Below, piece by piece: positions 10,000 to 21,389 of a DNA stretch of 40,000 bases. Source of the stretch: Symbiodinium natans (Eukaryota > Sar > Dinophyceae > Suessiales > Symbiodiniaceae); the NCBI GenBank assembly GCA_905221605.1, contig CAJNDS010002454.1, forward strand, positions 1 to 40,000. Direction: 5' to 3'. A model generated the notes under the pieces. The model was given only the letters and a program-made list of their open reading frames with translations, was not told where the DNA came from and searched no databases. The position numbers and the translations under genes are program-made. Positions within the stretch are counted from its first letter, which is position 1, and the number at the start of each line of letters is the position of its first letter.

Positions 10000-11650
10000 G
10001 CGCGCCAGCGTGCGCCATATGGTCATGCCTTGATTGCCTCACTTGCCGCACTTGCCTTCTAAACACCGACGAGGTAAGCGTTGAAGTAAGCCCCGCTACC
10101 GACTTCTTTGACGCCGCGCATCCTTGCTACTTCTCCAACTTGCAAGGGCTTCACCAAAGCTCAGGCTGTTTACCGATTTTTGAAACCGTTGTGACCAGTT
10201 CTTGACATTTGTAGGGCGGCTGTCTCCTTTTCTCTGCACTGTTGGCAAAGGGTGGCGTCACGGAAGGTTGCCCACAGCGCAGGAGGTTGGCGTCAACACC
10301 ATTTTCAGAGCACAAGGAAACTACGGCAAGCCAAACGCAGCTAGACCTGCCATTCGGCGCTGTGCAAAACAGTCGCTGGAGCAGGGCTCAGAGTGGCTCA
10401 GTGGCTGTGGACGGTACGGCATGCAGAGCATGCAGACAATGCACATCGGAGCTTCCTGGCCGGGTCCACATCCTGCGGCCGGCCGTTTGCGACCTTCAGC
10501 TCCTGAAAGAAAAAAAACAAAGCAGAAGACTTGAAGAGAAAGAAACTGAGAGGGAAAGAGAGAGGGAGAGAGATAGATACGGAGAGAGACTGCGGGAGAA
10601 AGGGATGGCGCATATCGTGTCATGCATTGTGGGGAGTTTGGGCCCGAGCATCCATTGCCTCGTGGCTGTACTTTTTATCTGCCGGGTCCGCATAGGCCGC
10701 ATCAGGCTCGGAAGCCTCCAGAAGATCATGTGAGAGAATGAGTGTGAAAGAGAGACAGAGACAGACAAAGGTGCATCAGTTTCGCCTATGTTGTTTTGCG
10801 TTTGTATTGCCAAAACAAACAATCAGCAAGTTGCAAACTTCGTTCTCAAACGTTGCTGCACGGATTCTGTTTCCGAGACACGACCGTGAAACTGAAAGTT
10901 CGGGAAGCCGAGAACACTGTGACCAAATATGCACGCATCCCAGAGCTTGCTCAACGCGATCCTGTGCATGAGTTCACTTTGCAGATTCAACAAATGTTCA
11001 TTCGGATTTTCTAGATATGCAAACTTGCCCTTCCAGATTCCAGCTTTGTGGGCGCTTCGAAGTTTCTAGAACCAAGTTGCTTCTCACGTCTTCCGGCGGC
11101 TTCGTTCCATGTTGAAACTGATCCTGATCATTGACTTTTCATTCCCAGGGTTTTCGAATGTTTTCGAGGCCGACGACTGGCCCTCTTCTGTGGCCCGCTA
11201 TTGAAGGGTCTTGCGGGCAACTTTGCGAAGCTCGCCGGATGCCTGAGACCCGGCAATGCGCCAGGCCCTGCTGCTGACCCGTGAAAGTCTAAGCAGCAAC
11301 CATTGTTTTTCTGGACCTTTTAGATCACACAGAGCCAGCTGTTACATTGAGGGCATGTGAACTTCAGTAATTATGCAAACCTTGGCAACTCTAGCATCCT
11401 CACCCTTGCTTTCAAGGCGAACTCGACTTCATCTCCCATCTCCTTCTTTTGCAACAGAGCTGGACCTGGACACACACGGACACACACGGGCACACAAACA
11501 CACGGAGCAGACAGGATGAAACAATAAATAGGCACGCATACAGACAACGCGCACAGACGACGGACAGACACAACGCAGAAGCACACACGGACATGCACGT
11601 CACTAGCATACCAGTAGAGAAGGTGGCATGACACCTCCTTTCTGGTCAGG
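10000..11650. other. No supported gene; purine-rich and CA-rich patches
   Basis: A GA-rich patch (GAGAGGGAAAGAGAGAGG) lies near 10540-10590 and a CACACGGACACAC patch near 11465-11510. Open frames across 10202-10733 are partly GA repeat and show no domain. A minus frame near 10630-10740 has a basic stretch (FWRLPSLMRPMRTRQIKS) but no neighbours that would confirm it. Confidence 0.35.
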
Positions 11651-11669
11651 TTCCCAGTGTCACCCGTGC

Positions 11670-13130
11670 GGTAGCCGATGTACCTTTGCAGAGGCGCTGA
11701 AAGACAACACGGGTTCATGCGGGTTAACCATCGGCCAATAATGAGTCAAAATGAGTACTTCGGAGAGCAGCGCGGAGAACCGTAGGGAGCCAAAGAGAAT
11801 TCTGGGCTCTACTGAGTGGTACTGTGTGCTACCGTGTGCTACTCGGCAGGTGCACGATGTGTCCACCTTCCAGGCGCCGCCATCCTCCAAAGGATCAAGC
11901 GAAACTGGGGGTCTGGAAGAGAATGAAGAGAAAGAAGACTTGTATAAGACTATGACCGTGACATTTCGGAATGTGATGGTGAGCACACTGCATCGGCACC
12001 TTCCGCACAGAGGCGGACGGAGCCACCCGCTCTGGCCCCCTCAGGAAAGCTCGCATGAAAGGAGACGAAAGTGACAGGGAAAGCTTCCGAGAGGGAGGAG
12101 CAGGACCGGATATTCTGCAGGGCTTCTTGGCATACGTGGCATAGGCCACTCGAAATTCTCGGTGCCGGGGCACCCCAGGACCGAGCGTCGACCTTCCAGG
12201 CGGTCCACCTCGCCTTGGCGCACAGTGAACCCACAGCGGACAACTTCTGACGCTGATGACCGCTGGAAGCTAACAAGTCCAACAGCAGGCACGTCACTGT
12301 ACACTACGAAGTGAAAACACTTTCGGGATCAATCTTGAATGCACCGACATGAGATGAAGAAACATGAAAACTACTATACGTTTATATGTATTGAATGGAG
12401 AAACCAAGGCCCAGGGGTGGGGGCTTTACATCCGACTCCTGATCATACCTCCTGAGGTCAGTCATGGTCTCTACACTGCAGTGGCCCAACATGGCCCAAC
12501 AATCCCAACAATCCCAACAGCGCTTCCGGTTCCGGCTGCGGCCCCGGACCGGTCCGATGGTTGATGTACCTACCAGAATGTCATGATATGTCGTGAAGTG
12601 AGAGAAGACTTGGGCGATCGGTGAACGAGTTCTGTCGGATGGCTCTCTGCTCCGTGCTCTGGGGCACGAAGTGTCAACTTTGAACTTGCCCTCTTCGTCA
12701 CGCTCACTTCCTGCTGGCACATTTCCAACACCGACTCTGCAGAACGCAGCACAGTTATGCACAGTTTGGGCGGTCTGTGCATTCTTGTCTCACACTCGTT
12801 CCAGTTCCAAGCTTGTCTCCAAGCTCCCTGCGGCTAGTAACCCCTGACACCGGGAGCTCGGTGTCCAAGACGGAGCGTCGGCTCTGCGCAGGCGCTGGCA
12901 CATAGTGGACCGTGTCAGGCAGTGTCAGGCACGCTTCAGAGCGGAACAGAAACGAATTGCGCGCATGCCTCTAGGCGATTAGGGTCCTTAGTCCTGTGAT
13001 CAATGTACCTGGCAGAGGCTCAGCTGTGTCATGCGAGAAAGTAGCTGCACCTGTAACAGAAACAGAGCTAAACATACAAAATGTCGGCACCCGGTATCGA
13101 CTTTCCACTTGCCGTCCTGTACGCGCAAAA
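11670..13130 (-). repeat. Four diverged exon-like cassettes, possible multi-domain gene
   Basis: On the minus strand a short reading recurs near 13095 (DGKWKVDTGC), 12670 (EEGKFKVDTSC), 12185 (TAWKVDARS) and 11860 (DGGAWKVDTSC). A second block ending in a GTACAT donor lies 90-180 bp downstream of three of them: 13002 (CTCTGCCAG|GTACATTG), 12563 (GGTAGGTACATC) and 11681 (CTCTGCAAAG|GTACATCG). The repeat distance is 320-490 bp. This is what a gene with tandemly duplicated domains, one or two exons each, would look like. I could not assemble a continuous frame or name the domain. Confidence 0.4.
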
Positions 13131-13445
13131 TCAGATGAGCAGTCTAGGAACATGTGACTGGCATTGATTGGCGCTGGGCCTCCGTCTTCTTCACGGTTGC
13201 TGACGACGTCGACGTCACTGGAGCCTGCGACTTTCGATGCGACCAATACGACTGCTACCACTACTAATACTATTGCGGTTGTTATTTGCTTTTGCGTACG
13301 GCTCACTACTACTCTTATTAACATTCGACAGCGCGGGCATCATCTGCACAAGCAAAAAACCAGACAGTCAAACAGTCAGATGGCCAGACAGACAGTCGGT
13401 CAAACAATTCAGGCAGTCAGGCGCTCAGATTTGCCTTGCGGAGGT
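13131..13445. other. No gene recognised; CAGTC-rich patch
   Basis: Contains a patch of CAGTCAAACAGTCAG-type short repeats at about 13365-13425. Hydrophobic frames on both strands near 13237-13324 come from CTACTATTA-type low-complexity sequence. No supported gene. Confidence 0.4.
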
Positions 13446-13449
13446 TTGT

Positions 13450-13900
13450 CCTTTTGCTTTGCCGTGGCTGTAGGTTCCGTACAGAAAATGGCAGTTTTAA
13501 TTTTACTTCCTTGCATATGGTACTGGTACACGCAGCTCAAACAGCCAGGGTAATGCAAAAAAGAACACCTCCAGCCCTTGGGGAAGCCTACTTGTTCATT
13601 TAGACATGGCTGCAAGGCTCCCTTTCAGCCAGGGCTAGGCAACAAAACACAGCATGGGCGGACAGCCCATGCAATGCAAAAGTTTTGAGCCACGGCAAAG
13701 CAAAAAAAACACTTCCGCCCGTGCTGAAGGCGTTTGTTTTTGCATAGCTTTGGCCCACAGGTATGGAGTCCTACAGCCAGGGAGTTTTGTTGTTTTGCGA
13801 AGCCCTGGCTGTACGAGCTACACCTACCATATGCAAAGCAGAAAAGGAGGACAGCCACGGCATCCACGAGTCTTACAGCCATGGCAAAGCAGAAAAGTCC
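13450..13900. repeat. Cluster of direct and inverted 21-bp repeats (TTTTGCTTTGCCATGGCTGTA type)
   Basis: Core copies: 13452-13472 forward; 13688-13705 reverse; 13793-13818 forward, diverged; 13874-13896 reverse. Partial copies lie near 13535-13560, 13770-13790 and 13830-13860. Copies alternate in orientation, so the segment can fold into several stem-loops. On the minus strand the repeat translates as FCFAMAV/FCFAVAQ/LFCFAYG within a 112-codon open frame, but the frame follows the repeat and I do not call it a gene. I recall similar degenerate repeats being common in symbiotic dinoflagellate genomes; that is not verified here. Confidence 0.75.
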
Positions 13901-13956
13901 CGACAGCGGCGGAATCCTCTTAGCACAACTGCCGCTGGTAATGATCTTCAATGAAC

Positions 13957-14630
13957 TTAACAAAAGATGCCTGCCGAGGTTCCCAACTTCCCAGACAAAC
14001 GCTCAGAACGCTGGCCGACATGCCAAACTTTTTCAAACCCTGTGCAAAGTGCGACCTCTGAGGTTGAGTCCGCCTCGGCGCAGAGCATGCATGAACAAGA
14101 AGGACTTACGAAGGGCCACAATTGCAAGCTCTCCATATTCGTCGATATCCATGGGGCCGGCACTGATGCTGGTATTGAATCGGGCGCCGCCTGCGCTGCC
14201 GAGGCCGACGTGTTGTCGGCCGCGTCGGCCACTGTGTCGGCCGGTTTGTCGGCCGCTGTGTCGGCCGCTGTGTCGGCCGCTGTGTCGACCATGGCTGGGG
14301 GCTCCACTTTTGAAGCTTCTTCGGCTGGGACCTCAGGACAACGTGAGATAGCACGCTGCCCCTGCAGGCCACCATTGCCCGACAAAGCCCAAGAACAACG
14401 TCACAAACACGACAGAATCACATGTGTCAGCCCTGAATGCTTTTGTTGTATGTTGACGTGGGGCCTCACAGGCTCCAGATAAAGTTTAGGGGAACTTGGT
14501 GAATACGCGATCATGCCCCCCACGGCTTCTTTGGATGGCCACCCAGTCCCTGACTTGCTGCGCTGTTGTGGAGTGGCCTGGATGAATGCATCAGAATTCA
14601 TCATAGTTCCTGAAAACGGAAAGGCAATAT
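13957..14630 (-). CDS. Part of a spliced gene, unknown product, Asp/Ala repeat region
   Basis: First exon candidate: after TTTTCAG at about 14610, reading MMNSDAFIQATPQQRSKSG, then GWPSKEAVGG and PSSPKLYLEP, ending at a GTGAGG donor near 14476. It joins in phase at CTGAG|G (about 14331) to VPAEEASKVEPPAMVDTAAD, followed by repeats of DTAA made by a 12-bp minisatellite (14206-14290). A consensus GTAAGT donor lies at 14109-14104. An alternative frame near 14155-14110 reads MDIDEYGELAIVAL and also looks coding, so the last exon's frame is unresolved. No homology recognised. The region is acidic and probably disordered. Confidence 0.45.
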
Positions 14631-14710
14631 ACAATTATTATATAATTTTACTTTGGAATGGTTGCTCTCCGCAGCTTTCCAACTCACGCTCGGGAGCCCC
14701 CCGTAATCGT

Positions 14711-14764
14711 GCATGCCGAAACAACATGGAGATGGGCGCATGCCGAAACAACGTGGAGATGGGA
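14711..14764. repeat. 27-bp tandem repeat, two copies
   Basis: Units starting GCATGCCGAAACAACATGG at 14711 and 14738 differ at one or two positions (ACATGG/ACGTGG). No function evident. Confidence 0.85.
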
Positions 14765-15117
14765 AAAGCTGCGCCCCTAGGATGTCCGCTCTTGAGCAAA
14801 GGAAAAGGTGTACGCATCACAGGATGTCACGTATTTTGGTACGCCTGTTCAAAGTTTTGGGAGCCTGTTGGAGCCTTCAACTCGAATCTGCGCAGAGCAC
14901 CTCGCTTGAAATTGTACACTAACACATGCAATGCACATCGTGAGAATTTTAACAGTTCCTCATGTCTGGAGCTGCTCCGCCACATCGACTAAGGTTCCAA
15001 ACTGCCCTCCTCACCAAACAAATTTTATATACCTTTCACCTAGGTGGTATGTCACCCGGATCCACATTTGGCCGTGTGCAAAAACCCCCGCTTGTCGCGG
15101 ACCGCGCGCGAAACCAT

Positions 15118-15292
15118 CTGTTACAGACCTCTGTAACGCCCGTCTTGATACAGACCTCTGTCGCGCGCATGCACGACTGGAAGCTATAAGGGGAAACAAG
15201 AAAACAACAAGCAGGTCTGTCGCAAAACCCCGGGCATTGATACATACCCTATGTAACGGGGTATGTCGCGTGTGTGGGCGACGACCCTGTTA
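15118..15292. repeat. Palindrome cluster with TCTGTAACG/TATGTAACG motifs
   Basis: TTACAGA-CC-TCTGTAA at 15121-15136 and a related ACAGACCTCTGT at about 15150. A third, ACATACCC...GGGTATGT, lies at 15242-15266. The 3' flanks alternate TAACG and TCGCG (TCTGTAACG, TCTGTCGCG, TATGTAACG, TATGTCGCG), so the units are related by descent. It may be a short inverted-repeat element or protein-binding array. No coding signal lies here. Confidence 0.6.
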
Positions 15293-15309
15293 CAAGCAAT
15301 TAATATTGG

Positions 15310-16120
15310 CACGCGGCCATTTCTCCACTTGCATGGTGCATTAGGATGATGAGTTAATTTGCACCGATGCAGACTGCACCCAGTCGTCCGTCCTTGCAGT
15401 CTGCCATTTGTGCGACTGTGGGAAAATATTCTAGCAAGTATACAGACACAAGTACTGGCACGCACACGCACGCTTAAATCTTGCGCTATTTTAACATCAT
15501 ATTTGCACACGCATATTCACCTCAGGCTTGGCCATGGTATTCACATCGCACACCAGCGTCTGAACTGCAAGGCTCCATGTCGGAAATGTCAAAGCAGAAC
15601 CCCATTCATGCTGAAACCACAGTTGGCAAAGTAGACACTACAACACTTGCAGACACCTATTCAACTCGACACGACTCGGTGCCAGTTCAACTCGGCTCGG
15701 CACCGATGGCTCCTCCTTCACCTCCTGGAGCTCGGCTTCTTTTTCTGGAAGCTCGGCTTCTTTTTCTGCACTGGGCTCACTGGGCTCCTTGGCAATGCGG
15801 GTAGCATTGTAAGGCACAATGGACCATGACGACTCAGCCAGGGTGTCCTACCAGTAATCTGACTGAGGGGATGAGAGGCGCGATACAAGGCGTGTAGGCA
15901 CGGCACAGTTGCCGCACTCTCCCTGTCCTTCGGGTGGTTGCTGTGTGGGGACAGGGGTAGATGCGGGGAGTTGCAATCACCAGCCTTGCCGCTGAGCTGG
16001 ATCACGGTGCTGTCGTGCTGCCCCTGACTCACAGCGCAGCCACTTCCGTGCAGCATTTGGACATGACCCGTTTCCGGCCTGCAGGAGCAACTCACCCTCA
16101 AAGCTCAGGAAGCCCTTCTT
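15310..16120. other. No supported gene; small direct repeat
   Basis: A 21-bp direct repeat (AGCTCGGCTTCTTTTTCTGG type) occurs twice at about 15728-15768. Frames on both strands are short and show no domain. The region from 15960 may already belong to the plus-strand candidate that follows. Confidence 0.35.
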
Positions 16121-16179
16121 TTTCGCAGCCTCGAGTTTGGAGTCCCTCTTTGTGCCCCTCTCTGCAGTGTGTGCCGTTA

Positions 16180-17010
16180 TGTGTGCAGGAGAAAGAGAAC
16201 ACGAGCGGTGCCGTCTTCCACTTTGCCAGCACGGGCTCGTGTAGTTGTACAGTACTACTATTCTCGTATGTGATTGCTGTCCTGCCTTCAGGGTGCCGAG
16301 GAGGGCCTCGAAGCGCTGTTCGACAGCGGAGTCCTCCAGACAGTCTGCCAGATGAACTTTACAAGAGCATGCAATTGAGCGGGTTTCCTGCTTCTCTCGC
16401 TTTGGTTTTCTAGTGAACTTGGCAGCTCATGCTTTCTTCATTACTTTCTTTCAGTCCTTCTTTCAAAAGCCTGTAAAGAGTCGAGCCTTCGCAAAAGAGC
16501 TGGGGGCCTGTCCTGTGTGAGGCTGCCGCCCTCTGCCCCCTCCACTACCAGTCACTACCAGATCAGATCAGACCTCCTCTCCTCCTCGACTGTGCTTGGA
16601 TCTGGACCAGGTCAGAACAACAACACGCGAGTCCCAGCCCCTGCTGGTTCATTCTCTGGGGTGTCCATCGGAGTATGTTGGAATCAGCACCCCGGCTTGG
16701 GTTCGATCCTGATCTTTTGCTGCAAATCGCAGAGCTTCTTACACCTCGTCCGTAAGAATCCGAACAACAAACTCCCACCAGCAGATTTTCAAGCCCATGT
16801 AATGCTCAATGTTGCATCATCACAAGATGATTTAATTTGGCATCGCACTATCACACGGCTGGCTTGCAACATTGCGCAACTACAGTACGTGGTCTTCCTG
16901 CAGAACTTGAGGTCTGGCCAGACTCGCCAGACTTGGAAACAGCTGACCCCAAACAATGCACCCCAAAAGTCCCCCAAACAACCAGCCCTGACTAATAGAC
17001 CTACTGTGTA
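16180..17010 (+). CDS. Possible helical-repeat (HEAT/ARM-like) protein exons, unidentified
   Basis: Plus-strand exon candidates: after CCTTCAG at about 16291, GAEEGLEALFDSGVLQTVCQ followed by MNFTR and a GC donor; and at about 16680-16752, APRLGFDPDLLLQIAELLTP ending at a consensus GTAAGA donor. Both read like amphipathic helix pairs of armadillo/HEAT proteins. Further candidates are ENTSGAVFHF after a TGTGCAG acceptor (about 16190) and YVVFLQNLRSGQTRQTW (about 16883). The last phases were not joined, so limits are approximate. Minus-strand frames over the same region look weaker. Confidence 0.35.
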
Positions 17011-17139
17011 ACAACTCGTCTGCTCCTTGCCTTTGGCCTTGGTTCTTGGCAAAGCCTATGATTCTACGATGTTCTACGGTCTCGGCGGTTGGCTTGTGGA
17101 TGTCTCACTGCCTCAACCCTCTTCCCAGTCTTGGCTGCT

Positions 17140-17390
17140 TTCATTGCCCGTCTATGCATAGTTTTCGGGCACAGTGAGGACTCGGAGTAGATCGTTTCAT
17201 TACTTTCTTCTGTCGGCTTTTGCTGTCAGTCTTGCGGCTCATGGGCCTAGGAGTCAAGCCCTGCGCTACGCGCAGCCGAATGTACCGACAGCAGGAAGGC
17301 GAACCCTCACACATGACGCCCTGCTTGCGCATCTCATCCAGTCTGTGTAAATTGGCCGGCATGAGAGAGAGACTTCTGCCCACCCAACCA
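17140..17390 (-). CDS. Possible exon, unknown product
   Basis: A minus-strand frame reads MPANLHRLDEMRKQGVMCEG and continues basic (SRKTDSKSRQKKVMKRS) to a stop at 17141. The LHRL..MR..GV.C pattern loosely resembles the start of BTB domains, but nothing after it supports that. Low confidence. Confidence 0.25.
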
Positions 17391-17399
17391 AAAGCACCA

Positions 17400-18310
17400 C
17401 AGTGAGCTACAGTTCTCAGTTGTCGACCCCCGGGTCAACTCAACCGGCAACGAGAAAACATGCACCCCTAGGCTGCCTTTGGGCGTTTCCTACAGTAGGG
17501 GGTCTCTAATGTCTCTGTCTCAGTTCTGGGCATGCTGTAATTGGCTCGCTCTGGCCTTTGGCCAGCAAACGTCCGCCCCGCTATCTCGAATCGAACGAAA
17601 TGCTATCTCAAGTTCAAAAGCGGCTCCAACCCAGGACCTGCGAGGAGCCAGCCACCTTACTTCGTTAATTTCGGCTCTATCTGTATACTGACATCTCTCA
17701 GATCTCTCTTCTTGTTGTTGTTCTTCTTGCGGGCTTGAGGGTGGGAAAGTATCTTCCTTCCCTCCCTCCCTTCATTCCACCCCACCCGCCGAACAGGGTT
17801 AGTCGGTGTGAAAGTGCCAAGCACGATCCTTCTTTCCTTCTTTCTGCGCACCTACCCCTCCCCAATTGAGGAGGGCCGCCCGAAGGCGTGCGTTACATGG
17901 TCCTGCGGGTCAACCGATGTCCTGGAGATTTGGGGAGTGGGACTCAGTTGCAACAATAAATGTGGAGCAACTCCCCTTCCCTCCCTGTGCGACTCAGCAT
18001 TCCCCTTCGCAAGCCCGCTCTCTCTCGCTCTCTCTTTTTCCGCTCGCTCCGTCGCACTCCCTGAGTGTGAATGCTGCATGTCTCCTGGACGAGGTCACCT
18101 CACCGCATGAAAAATCGCAAGGAAAAGAAAAGCGTCGAACACCGGCAAAACGTCGGGCCGAGGCCCGTGCCAAACGTGACACTGTCCCCACCACCAATGC
18201 GTCGAATCTCCTTCCATCTGAACGAGACGGATGGCCCAGGCATCATGAATGTAAGGCCCCACACGCAACAGAGGCAAAATGAGAGCGAAGAACGTTTTTC
18301 TTTTTGTCAT
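17400..18310. other. No supported gene
   Basis: Pyrimidine-rich patches occur around 17695-17860 and CTCT runs near 18020-18040. No domain could be read on either strand. Confidence 0.35.

Positions 18311-18313
<3 letters not shown>

Positions 18314-18358
<45 letters not shown>
18314..18358. repeat. (GA)n microsatellite
   Basis: About 22 uninterrupted GA dinucleotides. The adjacent minus-strand reading LSEARAAAEASASEAHQLCE (about 18380-18450) might be an exon but lacks support. Confidence 0.95.
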
Positions 18359-18359
<1 letters not shown>

Positions 18360-18361
<2 letters not shown>

Positions 18362-19890
18362 CTAAAGTGACGGTAGATAGTTGGACAGCGGCACCTCGCA
18401 GAGCTGGTGTGCCTCCGAGGCCGAAGCCTCCGCCGCGGCCCGCGCCTCGGAAAGGACAGAAAAGGACAGAAAATAGAATATACGGAACAAGAGAAGAGAT
18501 CTGAGGGGTGAAGGGGATATGTGAGCAGATGGAGGAGGACGTTGAGAAACGCAGAGGCCCCCGGAGGCAAAGCATTGAAGCCCGGCTGAGGCGCCGTCGG
18601 CTTCTCCCATGGCTTCGGGCTTCTGCTTGGAAGAGTTTTGGAACTATCGGGGGGGAGACGGTGTGAGGACGAAGATTTGCAGCGAGACAGGCGGACAGGA
18701 AGCCCCGTTATGCAGCTGTGGAGGCACGTGCCCTACGGCTGCATTACGGTTGCAAGCCATGCTATGCCATGCTCTATGTCCAGAAGTGAGACACCCAAGC
18801 ATTTTTGTAGCCTCTCCGACTGCCTGTACAGCATTGCAGGTAAAGAGGCGAGGGCCTAACGGGTCTTCATCATGCCACTCACTCGTCGCTGTCCTCCTGG
18901 GCCAAGAGAAGGTGAGGAATGATCTCTTTCATCGACATGTGAAGTGTCCCTGCGATTGTAATAGAACTGATGGGGGCCGAATATACTGGTACCTCATCAG
19001 GGCCTAACGTGATATCTCACATGAGCAGCAAAGAGAAATCTGCTGTAAAGGTCAACTTAACACAACTTTGGGGGGCCCTACAAGTAGGGCTGTACAGCCC
19101 CTATCAGCCTCAGAGTTGTGGGCATTGGGGCGGGGGGGGCGGCCTGTCGCTTTGCTTAATTTGCGTCATGAGCATAACAATTTCCTTTCTGTTTTCAAAT
19201 TTTCTCTGCGAAATTACTATGCGAAATGAAACCTCTTGAAACAGAATGCCATGATGAAAGTGATCCTCCGAGGAAGCTTCACTGCTCGCGAAACGTAGAT
19301 CCGTCTTTAGGAAGCGTTTCTTCGGCAGCAAATCGGGGCCGTTCAGTCTGCAGCGGTCCAACCCCAAACTACCCAAGGATCCAAAGGCTTAGATGTGCTG
19401 AGGCAATCATGACATGACACGCGAGGGAGCAGATCGTCTGTGACAGCCCTAGCGACTCCTGACATCTCTTGACAAAACCCAGTAGATTCACGCTGCTGAA
19501 CTCGCATTTCACAACTGTTTCATAGCTACAGAATCCGATTCCACAGGCTTTATTAGATTAGATCCGCGCTTGTATCCGGAAGGCTCCAGTTCAACAGTTA
19601 GGCCACAAACTCTGGAAGTCCAGGAGCTTCCATTGATCAACCCAGTGCTGTGTTCCACGAACTCACTGCGCACTGTCAAGTTGGTCAAACGTTGTCAGTG
19701 GCGGAGAGGACTGAGAGTTCACACGAGCCCCACATGACAGCATATGACACCACAGCAGATCCTGGGGTGCCGCGCCCAAAGGTCGCTCCTCAATGCTGCT
19801 CGGAAGTTGCCGGAAGCCGCTGTGCCCAAGGCATCCTAAAACTAAGCATTTTGATGGGCACTTGGGCACTCCATGGATAAAGTCTGCATT
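18360..19890. other. Mostly unassigned; one protein-like minus frame
   Basis: The minus frame at about 19140-19376 reads LPKKRFLKTDLRFASSEASS, then HHGILFQEVSFRIVISQRKF, and is rich in charged residues like a real protein, but no splice context was fixed. The plus frame at 18609-19007 (132 codons) has no recognisable domain. Otherwise nothing recognised. Confidence 0.3.
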
Positions 19891-19899
19891 TCTTAGGGG

Positions 19900-20690
19900 C
19901 GGCACTTAACAGAAACATTTCGGGAGTCTCTGCAGGTATATGTACCTCTGTGATCTTCTCTGTGTTGTTTGCGGTATTCTTTAAAGGATTTCTGGGGTGC
20001 ACGTTGCGGGATTCTCCGGGGGCGGGCACTCCAGGGACACTCTGCCGGATTGTGCGTGGGTTCTCTGCAGGATTCTTTGCGGCCATGGCCTCTGCGAGAT
20101 TCTTTGAGGGAGTTTCTGGCAGCAAACACTCTGCTAGTAGGGCGCAGACACTCTGGAACTGTCTGAAGGATTCTCTGAGACAGAAAACTGCGGGTCTGGG
20201 GGGGGCGTCGGGTACTTGCACGGAAACAACCCCACACCAAGGTCCGAGAAAAACTTGGCGATTCTGTTTTTGGTGAATGTCCTTGGATTTCCCTAGGAAA
20301 ACCTCCGTTCCCTCTGTACTTTAACCGAATTCCTACGAATTTCTACAGATTACAGATGTCCATGGGATTTTGACTCATGTTTACTCAGAAGCCTACTGCT
20401 TCAAATCGCAATTCGTACACATTTTGGGATGGCTTTTCCCGATGAAAACCTGTTTTCCTTCTGTATGTTAGTAGGATTGCTATGAATTTTCATAGGGTTC
20501 TCGTACGTCTACAGAGACCCATATTATTTGCAATCCGAGTCTCATTGTTTGTGTTGAAGGGTTCTTCTGGATTTGAATAGGGTATCATAGGATTCTGATT
20601 TAGAAAGTGCTATGAATTGAAATCGAGCTCTTACTAACTTTCGTAGGATTCTTCTTAATTTGAAAAGGATTTTACTTGCCAACACATGCT
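19900..20690. repeat. Degenerate GGATTCT/ACTCTG repeat field
   Basis: Phrases of the type GGATTCTTTG, AGATTCTTTG, GGATTCTCTG and CACTCTG recur every 20-40 bp from about 19960 to 20190. Longer degenerate units (AGGATTTC, TAGGATTCTGATT) continue to about 20660, where the sequence becomes more AT-rich. No exact unit survives. It looks like a decayed tandem array. Open frames over it follow the repeat and are not called genes. Confidence 0.5.
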
Positions 20691-21372
20691 CGCATGATGG
20701 GCTTGGCAAGGATTCACCAGGTTCTTCCTGGCAAGCTTTGCAAGTATTTACAAAAAGCGGGAGGTTGGGGGGGAGAGGGGGGCTTTTGCTGGCATGACTG
20801 GCAAAGATCAACAAAAACAAAAGATTGAGGACGCTGCCCCCCCCCTTAACAACCACCTAAACACAATGCTCGCATCATTGTCAAGGCTTAACGAAACAGA
20901 GCGGTTGGTGCAACACCATGCTAGCAAGACGGGTTTGGAAAGGATTCCTATGGCTTTGGGGCAAGTTGTCTTCTGGGCATGAAGGTTAGTATACAAACCA
21001 GTAGGGGGTTGGGGGCGCAGTCCCCCCCCCCCCCCCCCCCCCCAACACAATGCGCACAGTAGTTTGGAAAGGGATTCCTGTCAGTACAGTGCAAGTTCGC
21101 TTCTGGGCATGATGACTCAAAGAAACCTCCGCTCCCCCCCCCCCCCCCCGCCAGTTGCAAGCACAATGCTCGCAGACGGCTTTGAAAAGGATTCCTATGC
21201 TTCTCATGCAAGTTCTCTTCCCCGGTTGCAAACACACTGCTCGAGGGACGGGTGTGGAAAGGACGTCGATGCTTTTAGGCAAGTTCTCTTCTGGGCATGA
21301 TAAAAAATAAAGCGGGTGGGGAGGGGGGGTTAGCCCCCCCAGTTGCAAGCACAATGCTCGCACGACGGGTTT
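20685..21372. repeat. Degenerate ~70-130 bp tandem array with G/C runs
   Basis: At least five diverged units share the order ACAATGCTCGCA, CGGGTTTGGAAAGGATTCC, ATGCTTTT, GCAAGTTCTCTTCTGGGCAT. Starts lie near 20684, 20866/20920, 21047, 21162, 21232 and 21350. Units are separated by C or G homopolymers (poly-C at 21021-21042 and 21134-21149, GGGG-rich at 20760-20780 and 21313-21330). On the minus strand the unit translates as ENLHEKHRNPFQ-like peptides, which I regard as a by-product of the repeat. Confidence 0.7.
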
Positions 21373-21389
21373 GGTAGGATGCCCGTGCT

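Noticed and set aside
16690-16705. GGGTTCGATCCTG resembling a tRNA T-loop
   Set aside because: No matching acceptor stem, D-arm or anticodon arm upstream; the sequence fits the exon reading RLGFDPD better.
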